Source of the DNA: Rallus limicola
Lineage: Eukaryota > Chordata > Aves > Gruiformes > Rallidae
DNA: 64,000 bases
Reading direction: 5' to 3'
NCBI GenBank assembly: GCA_022605955.1
Contig: JAKCOZ010000020.1
Location: 9,723,001 to 9,787,000, forward strand
Below, piece after piece: positions 40,584 through 52,215 of the stretch (its first letter is position 1; every line of letters begins with the position of its first letter). Made by a program: the position numbers and the translations under genes. The notes under the pieces are model-generated. The model ran no database searches and was not told the origin of the DNA. It saw nothing but the letters and a program-made list of their open reading frames with translations.

Positions 40584-42806
40584 GTATGGCAGGGAAGTGG
40601 GGGTGTCTTCTATCTTTGCAAATGCACCAAGGGCTTTAGTTAAGTCTGAGAAATAAGAAGGGTTTTTTGCCTATCTTACAACAAACCCCTCTTGAGATAC
40701 GGGTCTGTTCTGCATCAGGAGTTTCCTGTAAATGCACGAATGAGTGCTCCTGGATTATAAATCCAGAGCATCAGCAAGGATTGGCGAAGCCTAGGAGAAC
40801 CTCAGAAGCCCTAAGGCATGGCCTGCGTTGTAACTCTAAGGAGATAGAGAACTAGAGCTCGGAAAACCTCATACTAACACGATGCTTGCAGCAGTACCCA
40901 GAGCAGAGTGCACCCAGCGGGGCATTGCACTGGTCAGTACAGCCCACATGAAACACACTCACATACCACACATGAACCTGAGGTAGGGCAGAAGGGAAAC
41001 ATCTACTAGAAGTTCATGCAGGAATATCTCCACTTTGGCTGCAGGCTACCAAAGTGACAAATGAGGCCAGAAGACACCAATGCACATACACTGGCCCCAT
41101 TATAACACCCAGCATGCAGCCACGGGAAGCACCACAGTGTCCTGTGCTCACACTAGTGCAAAACCCATCCCTGGGAGCAAATGGCCACAGACAAGCATGT
41201 CCCCATTCCCTAACAAAATAAAACAGGGAACACTGCTGTGGCTATTGAGCACAGAAGGTGCAAGCTGCTTTGATCCAAGGGTCTCCATCACCTCCTGCAC
41301 AAGCCCTGCTGGGATTGAGGGACAGTTCCCTCGAGTCAGAGGGGCAACATGAGTCTCCCAGAGCAGCAAATCCAGGCTCCCATCAGGTTCCCAAGCAATG
41401 GCACCAGCAGCCAACACAAGGCAGGCAGCAATGAAAAGACTTGCCTGGAGCTCAGAGAGGAAACTTGTGGCAGAGTCAGAAAGAAAACCCCGTTATCTTG
41501 ACTTCCGGACCCCTCTGGTAACCGCCAGACCACAAAACACTTTTATTCTAGGATAACGTTACAACAAATAGCTATTTTTTATAAGGAAAAAACCTACTTT
41601 GTCCAACTTCTTTTAAAAGAAGTAGTCCATTTTTACTCCAATTCTGCAGAATTGTGAGCCAACCCTGTAACACAGCATACGCAGTTTCTCCCTCCTTTGC
41701 ATGCCCCAGTTTTATTAAGTAATCCCCATAAAAGCAATTACAGAGCTTTGGACTGAAAAATAACTAGGAAAAAAAAAAGAGACACAGCAAATTCTGTGTA
41801 TCTTCATTTGCATATGGATTCCCTCCCTCCCCCTTTGTAAGGTTTTTGCCATGAGGTCTTTTATGTCTCTTTCAATAATCATATAATTATATGATTCCTA
41901 AAGTACACGCTGGCAACACTTCAGGGGATTTCAGTCATTACAGGTGACAAGACTTTTCTCTCATGTCTAATGCTCGCTAGGATTTCCTTCCACTTCATTC
42001 ACAGATAAGATGAGGAACCGAGTGACACCCAAAACCCTCTCCCAGAAAGATTTTGGGGGGGATCAGCCCTCTTCTCCATTACAGATATGGGGTAAATGGG
42101 CAGAACTGAACTGCAGTGAACTTCAACCGGAAAGAAGCATTTTTTCAATTAAGCAGCCCATCATTTTTCCCAAGCACCACGTCCAACTATTTTAATGGGT
42201 TTCACATTTTTCTTTAATTTTACAATCTGAAAGAAATGCCAAGGTTCCATCAAGGACCAAGAACGCCGTAATTCCATTTCTTCCAATGGTTGCAGGTTAT
42301 TAACAAGCTGTCAAAACACCATAATTATTTTATATCAAGTTTGACTGATTCCATAAACATCTCTTAGCTGCATACTATCTTGAGTCTCGCTCCCCCTGAG
42401 TGCAAGTATATGCTCAGGCTAAGTGGAATAAAGAGGCTGCACATCCTCTGACAGCAGCACAACAGACAGTTATGAGCCACCAAAAAAAAATCAACAGCAA
42501 TAATACATTTATGAGCTGATGCACTCGATGCCATTGTAAGGTTCGAGACGTTTCTTCCCCTAAAATTCTTTGGTGTTTTAGCTCCTCTGTGCAACTGAGA
42601 GCTACCAGTAAAGAAACTACAGCCTCAGTACTCAACCAGAAGGGTTAAAGGAGTGACCTTGTCCATCACCACAGCCTGCTGAACAGAAAGAAGCCTACAT
42701 TATCGTGTGTCCCAACTGCTTCCTTCTAACCTAAGCATCTCCTAAGTGCAGGCTAGATCAGGGATACACTAGCATCAGAATAAATCAATCTATATTTAAA
42801 ATTGGA
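40584..42806. other. Intron 1 segment between the solo LTR and the G tract: no gene recognised
   Basis: Non-coding sequence. Frames stay under about 90 codons and none resembles a known protein. An A run near 41,768 is the only simple repeat of note. Confidence 0.55.
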
Positions 42807-42848
42807 GGGGGGGGGGGGGGGGGGCGGGGGGGAAGAGGGAGGGAGGAA
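42807..42848 (+). repeat. G18-C-G7 tract and adjoining purine run
   Basis: G18 at 42,807-42,824, a single C, G7 to 42,832, then AAGAGGGAGGGAGGAAG. The plus strand is G-quadruplex-capable; on the FBRSL1 transcript this is a C/U-rich tract. The exact G count is uncertain. Confidence 0.85.
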
Positions 42849-45800
42849 GTCCAGAGAGTTACAGTCATATTGTTACACAGGTACAAAGAACATCTGTTGA
42901 AGAAGATGATGCAGTGATATCCAGCCACAAACACCATAAACTTCACGTTTGGACTACCAGCAAAAATGTATCATATATATTTATATATTTTCCTTTATTG
43001 TTCCTTCCCCCCAGTGCCTCTATGACAGCCCACTCAGAAAAGAGTAAGGCAGGCTTTGGACGGAGGAGAGGAACCCAAGCATCACTTCCCTGCCCTGCTG
43101 ACAGTGCCCAGCCATCCCCAAAATAGAGCATTTGACTTCAAATTGCCACGTTTGTGTGGCACAACTATAGATAGCCAGCACAAGATTAAAAAAGCTTTGC
43201 TCTGAGCACAAAGAGAGAGACAGGAATGGTGCCATAAGCCCATGTTTTGTAGCCAGTAGCTCAGGAAAATCATTTTGATCCCTTCAATCCCCTTATCCAT
43301 GCCAACCACTGACCTTGCAGATGCAACTTTTGTTGAAGTTTAGTCCCTTTTTGGCTTGAAGCAAGACAGAGCTACAAAGGAGACACTCTCCATTCATCCT
43401 GGATCATGCAAACACTGTACACAGCTGCTGCCACGCTATGTATTTCTGAACCAGGTATTTCTGAACTTTAGATCCAGGCACTCAGTGCAAAATAATTAAG
43501 CTACAAAACTTCGACATGCACCCAATTTGCCTGTCATTAGGGCTCGACACATCTGCTAGCCTGGCTGGGACAGGGTGGGAGAGCCCTGCAGCCGGTGCAG
43601 TTCGTACCTGCCCAGCTTTCACAATTGCTCGCACCAGAGGAACTGGACCAACAACTAAACCAGTCAGGTTTTGCCTAGCCAGCTCAGAAGCTGCTTAACC
43701 CTCTCTTCCATATTAAGCATTTTAGATTAATAACATAAAGAGTGATTCTCCTTTCAGCATCCGAGCAGTATTCTTAATAGCTCATTAGGTTTGGAAAAGA
43801 AACACTATTTTTCAGGGAGATGGAACAGGACTGGTAAAATAGTGCTCCAGCTCTCTAAGTGAGGAGCATGGCCAGAGCGGTCACAGTGCCCGTTGTGCTG
43901 AACACAGCAAAGCCAGAAGATATTTAAATAGCAAGAGCCACTTCACCTACATAAAACTCTTTTATACCTTTACCATGATAAACTGGAGGCATTAAAGTGC
44001 AGTGAATTGGAAATTGTTCTCACTTACAGCTGGATGTTCACACACAACTGATACCAAGATGCACGTCCCCCATACTGTATTTCAAAGTTTTATTTTTAAA
44101 AAATACTGCACCAGGCAGGCCAGTTCAGTTCTGCTGACATGGGTCTCTCTCAAGCACTTGCTGCAGTAGCACAGGCAAACTACAGGATCTACCTGTCACC
44201 AGGACGAAGACCAGCTGCTACAGGGGCTAAAGCAGGAAGGACATTTTGGCAGCACTTGCCCCAGCCAAGGTGACACATGGTTTAGGATTTCTATGCATGC
44301 AAAGCCCACCAGGACTTGTTAAGCCTGACACAGCCTGGACAGTTCAACACCTCACTCCAAGAAACAGAAAACAGGGGAACGGGAAGATACCAAGGGAAAA
44401 ACACCACCAAACCCACAACAAGACCAAACTAAGTACCCCAAAACGTTTGTATCAGCACAACTACCTGCAGCCTGGGTATTGCATCTCTGTACCTATATGA
44501 ATTCTGAAAGGGGTACAGTCTTGTGATACATCAGCCCTTCTGCAGAGCAAGCAGGAATCCATCAAAGAAACAAACTGAAATACACCAGGCTCATCTTGCC
44601 CTGCCCAGCTCCCTTCCTTCTTCAGTGTTTTCCCAGAAAGCAACATTGTGAAGTTCCTTCTGTGAACTATGTGAAATAAATGATAAAAAGTGCATGGTGT
44701 TAGCATGCTGAGAGGACAGTAAAGTTTTCAGCTCTTACTGGACAAGAAGTCAAATGCACTACTGCAAGTTCACACTAATTTGGACCCAATATCATCCATT
44801 GTTTGGGTGAAGTGGAACACTAATTTTATTATAACCCTTTTATAAAAAAATCTTAGGTGTGCAATACAGAGTACTTACTATTCTTAAATACAACACATTG
44901 AATTTTTTGTAGTTAATTATAACTTGTCTTCTGAATATCTGCGTGGTGGTTGGTCCACTTGAACTTTCAGCAAGTTTCATCTCATGTTTTACCCTAGGTT
45001 ACCGACTGTTGAAGCTGAGCAGTTATGCCACAAGAAACTATTTAGGAAAGATTGGTAAGATATTAAGAGGTCTTTCAAAAACCCCAAACAGACAGGGTCA
45101 GTTTGTCTTATGGTACCTCAGGTAGGGAGGAGGGTGACCCTGAACTCAACTGGGATTCTCACAGTTTCAATCCCGTAACAGACTTGGGTAAGCAAACCAG
45201 CCGTGTACTTTCTGTGATGCCACCGCAGCCGTGTCTGATGCAGTAATGGTGCTGTGACCTTGGCTGCAGGCATCACCTGCTGTGCAGCTAACTCTCCTGC
45301 ACGCAGTGTGCCCATTGATTCCGGCAGGTTTCACCAGTGAGCACAAATCCCCAACCCCAACAAAAGAGCTGGATCCTTTCCCATCACTGCCCACCAGCCT
45401 ATCATGGTTTGCAGGGAACTCAGCTCCCCTCAGTTCCTGGCCCACCTGAGCAGGTACTTCAGGCTTTCCAGAGCTCACCCCCTGCTTCAGCTCTGCATTA
45501 ACCACAATAAAACTTCCATAAGTACCAGCTTCGGACAAGATACAAAAAAATCAACAGCTAGAAGAACAAATCAATGGAGACTAAATGCCTTTTGGTTTTC
45601 CCAAAGGCTTGTTAGAGCCTTTAGAGCACCATCCAGAAAATCGTTAGCTTTCCTGAGGTTAAAAGTGCTTTTTTAAAGGAATAACTGGCCATCAGAAACA
45701 CTAACTTGATACACCATCACTTGACAATGAAGTAGAAGGGAAAAATACTTTAAAAATTTTAAGACATAAGACTAGCTATGGAAAAAACTAAGCTGCCAAG

Positions 45801-46350
45801 TCCATAGGCAGCGATACGATGATAAATGAAAAGCTACGTAGCTAGGTCAGTGGAACTAGCACAAAACCTTTGGAACAGGAAGCTGCAGTTAAATACACTG
45901 GTTTTCTTATCTCTGGGAGATCAGAGCAACAGTAACAGCACAGTGTACAACACGCATGTGAAAACAGCCTTATCACGATAACAGCTGAAGAACTTATGGA
46001 TTCTGTCCAGAAGTCTACTATCACCATTAGGCTTTCTAAGCTCTGATACACTCAAGTGCAAACAGCAGAGAAGGGACTGTGATTTAGCACAGCCAGACCT
46101 CCGGATACAAACAAAAGTAAGAGTGGGCAAAGCGTTAATCTCCTTAGGGTCTGTGACCAGATGCAGCTGGGCCCCAATTTGGCTTGTTACGGGCAGCATC
46201 ACAGCTTCAACATGACGTGCATGAAGTCAAGGTCCGCCTCTTTTTCAGCTCAGGGATCTACTTCTGCACTACACGTCACTCCACGCACGCCTGGGAGCGG
46301 ATTCTCCACAAGATTCTATAAATAGGTTAAACATTCCTAAAAACCCCGTA

Positions 46351-46366
46351 ACACACACACACACAC
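46351..46366. repeat. (AC)8 microsatellite
   Basis: Eight AC units preceded by GTA. The FBRSL1 sense strand carries (GT)8. Confidence 0.9.
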
Positions 46367-49300
46367 CAGGAAAGTTAAAATTTCCGCCCAGCATTCCAAA
46401 GCTTTGCTGGAATCTGTAAAAATGATAAACAACAGCCAAAAAGAAAACACAACCCCTTGTCTTTCCAACTACTTTGGGAGAACAATTGCTCTCAAAGATC
46501 GCATTCATTAACATTCTGATGAAGTTCCCTTTTAGTGCTGTTTTTCATACTTGAAAGGAATAGCTATGATCAGAGAGAGCCCTCAACTACCGACTCACTC
46601 ATTTAGATTCTCTCGCTCTGATTCACCAATCACCTTCAAGAATAATTAGCAGCTTCGTCTGAACATAATGAATATACACACATGCTCCCATACATACCAT
46701 TCATTTTGGAAGGCAGCAAGAAATCCCCCATTTCTCAGCCCACCAGCTTTTCTGGCCCCCAAAGCTGGAACCACCTTCTGAGCAGCAGCATCACCCAATG
46801 ACTTTCCAGCAGCTGCCCGTCCCGCTGACCACCTCAAGCCAGCAGGTCAAGGCAGACTAAGTTTCCAGGTTAACAACTCCAAAGTGGTGTTTGCTGGCTG
46901 AGTATTACGGAAAACAAGCCACCACTATGTACCCATCAGCTGCGTGTAACTTGAGTTGGAGCCGGGTTTATACAGGAAGATTCGGTGGAAGGAAAGGAAA
47001 GGGGAGGTTTTAACTTCTTATCTGCAGAAACACACCACTGCCAGTTTGTCCAGGGGATTGCTTTATTCCTTAATTTAAAAATACACATAATCAACTCTGT
47101 CTTTACATGAAAGACAGCAGGGTAGGGGATCTACAAGTCACAAGTATCACAGAAACAATGTGCCGTATTTTCAGATGACAAGTGCCAAAGGAAACACTGC
47201 CACAAGTTAAATCAAAAATCCAGAAAGCTTAAACTTCACAAAGAGCTAAAGGAAACTTCATAAAGCCATCCCTCAGTATTAACTGCTTATACCTCCAGGT
47301 CAGTACGAACGAAGAACTTGCACGCTTACTCTGTAAAGCACCCTTGACTCACAGGAACACCAGCAGTGAGAATTTTCTTCAGCAGAAAGGGGAATTCACA
47401 GTATTTGGAGATAAAATAAAAACAAGGAAGAAAATCACCTTACCTCTCCCGAATGTTTCTACCATTAAGTTCTGCCTAACCACTGAGAAATTTCATTTCC
47501 AAGGAGAAGCCCGAAGCTTAGCTAGCCTGCTAAATGTAATCACAGCTCACTGTCACATCAAGTGACAAACCAACCTAGAAGAACAGCACGAGACAGGATC
47601 ACAACTACCACAGAGGCAACAAAAGCTCCTTTCAGGATTAGAAATTAAATAACAGAGACTTTCTTAGTTCAGTACTGTCCCTAGGCTGCGTACTCGCTTT
47701 TATTCCTTCTGCCCCCTCCATCAACATAGGAGGCTTCAATTCTTACTTATTTTCAAAATATGACCACAGCAGGTTTTAAGCATTCTTAAAACAAATAGAC
47801 ACCGAGTCTCCTCCAAAGCAGAGGAAAACAACCTGTTGCAGTCAATTTCACTAGAGAACACAGCTCTACTCCACACATGACGACCTCACCATTTCAGACA
47901 TGTACGTGGGCACATGTTGCTTTCAAGTAGTCTTGGTTTAACAATCCCCTTCTCTTGCCTCTGTATCAAATCTGCCCGACATCACCCATGGTCAAAGCAC
48001 TGCATGGAAAAATCCACACACTGTAAAGTATTTTCTCCTTTTTAATGCTACTGGGATGCACACCATCACCAGGGCTCACCAAGAACCACGAATACAACCT
48101 ACCTCCTAGCTCAGCCCCTGGAAGAAACAGGTGAATCCTGCTCACAGTGTTCCCTCCCAGGTGCCAACTACATCCAAGATGCCAAGGTGCAAGGTTTCTC
48201 TCATGCACTAGCAAATTCCAGGTGGTACTGAAGTAGCATGTCAGAGTTTAAAAGGGGATGGTTTTGTAGAGATATGTATTTTTTTTTTAAATAAAAACCC
48301 CCCATAAGTGCTTGCATCCATGGACAGATGTACTTCAGGGTGGCAGAAGTTTAAGGTCACCTTCTCTCCTTGCACACCCTATTATCAAGGTTACGGTTTA
48401 GCTGATTTGATAACAAGGCTTATCCCATTTGAAAAGCCCAGAGTTTTCCCCATCAGCCCTGGAGGGACTGCACTATCATTTGAATTCTATTTCCTGATAA
48501 TGTGCTCATCATGGTAGAAAATTTCTGCAGGAAGATGAATTTTACTTTCTTCACTGACAGCTCAGTAGAGACTCAGGGGTTTAATTGGACCTATCTGCTG
48601 ATGCATATTTGACTTAGAGCATGCCCAAGAAAGAAAAAGGAGAAAAAAAAAAAAATAAAAGATGCAGACAGGTCTATGGCATTTGTTTTAGAGGCACACA
48701 AAAGCACATCACTCTCTCATTATCAGTTCTTCGTAGACAAAGTAGTTGGTTTTCCTGTTAGGACAACACCCCACAAATGATGCTTTGAAAGGCCAAAGAA
48801 TAGCCATCACCAAGCTAACACATCTTACCACTAACAATCTTACCACTCTGGTACCTTCACATGTGGTGCTGCTCAGGGACTGCTGGGCAGAAGCCCAGGG
48901 TCCCCAAACCAAGGTTTCATTGCCCCGACACCAACATAGATGGCCAAGGCCACTGCTAACGCCTCTGCAGAGACCTCTCTGGGACTTGGAGAAGCTGTTT
49001 GCATGAGCAACATGCTCCCCACAGCCATGATGCCACAGGAGCCCAGAGGCCTGCGTGGCAGGAGGGGTGGGCTGGGGAGAAGAGAAGCCCGCAAACAAAA
49101 TGGGATTTCACAGCGCAAGCCCAAGATGTTTAGAGATCCCAGGGCAAATCTAAGATTATTCATTACCCTGCAGAGAAACCTCTGTTACTGTAACATGGGT
49201 TAATAGATACACTAGTGACAGGAAATCTCAAGTAGGGACAGCACCCAAAACTTCACCCACGTTTTTACCGCAGCGTGTTGAAGAAAGTGGGCAAAGGCAC

Positions 49301-49760
49301 CAGGGCTGCCTATATTTACTGGGAATTCAGGTCATTATGCCCATCAGGCGACTCGTTAGGTGCTTTCTCTTGACAACTCACTTCTTCCCCTCGTACACAA
49401 ACAAAACAAAAATCAAAAGCCAAAGTCTTGGTTTGTCAATGCCCCTCTGAAAATATTAAATTTCCTGCTCTGCTTAACTAAGCTCAGACAAGGCAGGCAG
49501 TATTTGCTCAGCAAATATTGTTTGTAATAAGTTAGACAAGCAATATTTTTTGCCAGCCTATTAACACCAGAAAAATATGTACAGTCAACAAGAGATGAAG
49601 AATTTGTTCAATTACTTCAAAAATGGGAATTACAACCAAGGGATTATTATCCATTTAAACATCTCTTTTCCACAAAATGTCAAACACTAGCCATTTGCTA
49701 ACAATCTCCGGAGACAGATAAAGTAACATTTTGGCAATGCAAACACAAACTCCTCGACAC

Positions 49761-49991
49761 GGGGGAAGGGGGGCAGGGGGGAGAAAGGAAGGAGGGTGGG
49801 AGGGCTAAGCTCCCCATTCACAACAATACCGGACCATCCCAACAAGCCAGGAATATTTTGCAGCCCTCCGCCAGCCAATTAAAACCCCAAACAAACATTT
49901 GACTTGCCCTAAGTGATAGTTAGCACCAGCCGGAGCCGGAGGAAGAGGGGGGGGTGGGGTGTGGGAGGGGGGAGGTTGGGAAGGGAGGGGG
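49761..49991 (+). repeat. Pair of G/A-rich tracts flanking the island in intron 1
   Basis: 49,761-49,803 and 49,936-49,991 are near-pure purine on the plus strand with repeated runs of four to eight G. They are candidate G-quadruplex or triplex sequences on the strand opposite to FBRSL1. The sequence between them is ordinary. Confidence 0.65.
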
Positions 49992-50103
49992 TGCAGCAAG
50001 TTGGCAGCAGGGCTGCGCGCACCCAGGCTGGCTCGCCACCCTCCTGACCGCAGCCCCGAGATCCCTCCGGGCTGACACCACGATTAATGCACATTAATTG
50101 CTA

Positions 50104-50589
<486 letters not shown>

Positions 50590-50640
50590 TCAAAAATATT
50601 TAAAAATAATGATAAAAATAATTAACAAAAATATGATTTT

Positions 50641-50720
50641 AAAAAAAAAAAAGGAGAAGGCCGGGCGCGGGGGGGGTGTGGGGGCGGGGGGGACACGGGG
50701 GGGGGGGGTGAAAAGTCGCC
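50641..50720. repeat. A12 run followed by G-rich tracts in the 5' UTR region
   Basis: On the plus strand an A run at about 50,641-50,652 is followed by several long G runs to about 50,709. On the FBRSL1 sense strand these are C-rich followed by a T run. Together with C tracts at 50,957-50,988 (G-rich in the sense strand), the island carries G-quadruplex-capable runs on both strands. Confidence 0.7.
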
Positions 50721-50761
50721 CTCCTCCAACTCACCGCTTCCCTTCTCCAAACCCCGAAGCC

Positions 50762-50830
50762 CTTAAAAAAAATAATTATTATTATTATTTAAAAAAATAA
50801 AAATCAACAACAACAACAACAAAAAAAATC
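50762..50830. repeat. AT-rich low-complexity insert with (ATT)n and (CAA)n inside the CpG island
   Basis: The block holds A8, an (ATT)/(TTA) triplet run at about 50,774-50,790, A7, then (CAA)n at about 50,804-50,820 and A8. It sharply interrupts an otherwise GC-rich island about 190-260 bases upstream of the start codon. On the sense strand it would read as (TTG)n and AT-rich sequence. Confidence 0.8.
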
Positions 50831-50936
50831 CTGCTGTTCAGACCCTCGGATCCAGGGCGATGATAATCCACAGAGCAAGGCTGGGTGGCGGTGGGGCGAG
50901 CGGCACACACACACACAAAAAATATTAAATCCACGG

Positions 50937-51060
50937 AATGACCTTGACAAATTTCCACCCCCCCGCCCCCCCCCCCCCCCCACCCCCCAAAAAAGCAGAG
51001 ACGGGAAGAGGAGGGGAGGTAAAAAAAAAAAAAAAATTAAAAAAAAAAAGAAGAGGAAGG
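50937..51060. repeat. C-tract plus A-rich low-complexity block in the promoter
   Basis: Poly-C runs at about 50,957-50,988, two with single-base breaks, lie just before A-rich runs at about 51,021-51,049. A short (AC)n lies just upstream at 50,905-50,918. No protein-coding content is supported; open frames crossing the block are driven by composition. Confidence 0.75.
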
Positions 51061-51233
51061 GGGGGATATATCTGGATCAGGACGAGGACACCTCGGATTC
51101 ACTCGGCGCGGAAGAGAGAGGCAGATCCAGGAGGCTCGACCCAGCTCGGGATAATCCAGGCGCGGCGCCCCCTCCCCGGGGGCAGCGCCGCTCCGGGGCC
51201 CCGCTCCGGCCGCCGCACACCGCGGCGGGGGGG

Positions 51234-51425
51234 CCGCCGCCGCCGCCGCGCTCGCCGCCCAACTTTCTTGCCGCGGAGCGAGCGAGACAATCCCTGGGCA
51301 GCCCCCGCCGCCGCCCGCCGCCGCCGCCGCCCGCCGCCGCCGCCGCCGACCCCTCCTCGCCGGGCGCCGCCGGCGGCTCGCAGCCCCCCGCCGGCGCGGC
51401 GCGGCGCCCCCGCCGCCGCCGCCCG
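51234..51425 (-). repeat. GGC-type trinucleotide repeats in the FBRSL1 promoter/5' UTR
   Basis: On the plus strand there are interrupted CCG/GCC runs at 51,234-51,249, 51,306-51,349 (the longest, broken only by extra C residues) and 51,409-51,423. On the minus strand, sense for FBRSL1, these are GGC/CGG repeats. Such repeats in CpG-island 5' UTRs are prone to slippage and form G-rich secondary structure. Whether they lie in the transcript depends on the unknown start site. Confidence 0.8.
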
Positions 51426-51687
51426 CTGCCGGATGGCGCTCGCCCGCCCGCCCCAGCCCGGCCGCCCGCGGCGCGGCGTAGCCCCGGCCCCCAGAAGCCG
51501 CTCAGTCGGCGCTGCCCGGATGCCGCCCCATTCTCCCCGAGCTGGGACGCGGCGCTAGCACCGCCCGGCCGGCCGCGCATGAGCAGGGCTGCCAGCTGCG
51601 CGTCATTCCCCGGCGCAGGCCCGGCCGTGCCCCCGGCCCCCCCCCCTTCCTCCTCCTCCTTCCCGCCCCGCCGCCGCCGCACGACCG

Positions 51688-51713
51688 CCCCCCCCCCCCC
51701 CCCCCCCCCCCCC
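51688..51713 (-). repeat. 26-base C tract (G26 on the FBRSL1 sense strand)
   Basis: An uninterrupted C26 on the plus strand lies inside the CpG island, upstream of the likely start region. The minus strand therefore carries G26, able to form a G-quadruplex. The exact length is uncertain because sequencing resolves homopolymers of this size poorly. Confidence 0.85.
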
Positions 51714-51927
51714 GTTTCGCCTCAGCGGGGAGCGGAGGGAGGGGGCTTCCCGGCCCGCCTCCGCCGCCGGGAAAAGTTTTCCCCCGCCTGGCGCGGGTCC
51801 TGCACCTTATCCCTATCGAGCTCGGTGACACCCCCTCCCCGACCCTCGCGGGGCCCGTTGAGCCCCCGGGAAACGGAAGGCAGCTCAGCCGGCAGACTCG
51901 CGGGGCGGCTAGAGAGGCTGGCCGGGG

Positions 51928-52215
51928 GCGAGGGACGAGCGGGATGGGTTGGGGGTCAAACCCTAAACCGAGGGACGAGTTAAGGGCGGGTTGGGGTCAA
52001 AGGATGAGCCAGGGACAAGGAACGACCCGAGGGATAAGCTGGGAGTTAAACAGTGGGCCGAGGAGTGAGGGACAGCCTGAGGGGTGAGTTGAGGATTGAC
52101 ACAGAAGGAGCTGAGAGGCATGTGAAGCGCTGATGGATAAACCAGGGAAGTATTTGGGTGTCAAAGGATGAGTTAGGGGACAAGTAGGGGACAAGCTGGT
52201 GATGAGGAAGACTGG
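51928..52215. repeat. Degenerate minisatellite at the upstream edge of the CpG island
   Basis: A GAGGGACGAG-type core recurs at 51,929 and 51,969 (40 bp apart), then in decayed form (GAGGGATAAG near 52,029, GAGTGAGGGACAG near 52,063, GAGGGGTGAG near 52,079). The 13-mer GTCAAAGGATGAG occurs identically at 51,996 and 52,160. GGGACAAG/GGGGACAAG units recur near 52,011, 52,177 and 52,187. Repeat length varies and copies are diverged, so this is an old or rearranging tandem array, not a recent one. It is strongly G/A-rich on the plus strand. Confidence 0.65.

Noticed and set aside
50938..51682. About 200-codon open frames on both strands in the CpG island
   Set aside because: Pro/Arg/Ala/Gly-only translations of CCG repeats are expected in stop-poor GC-rich DNA; no conserved motif.
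51928..52215. Telomere-like array (CCCTAAA at 51,961)
   Set aside because: Only one CCCTAAA occurs; the repeat cores are GAGGGACGAG-like, not TTAGGG.
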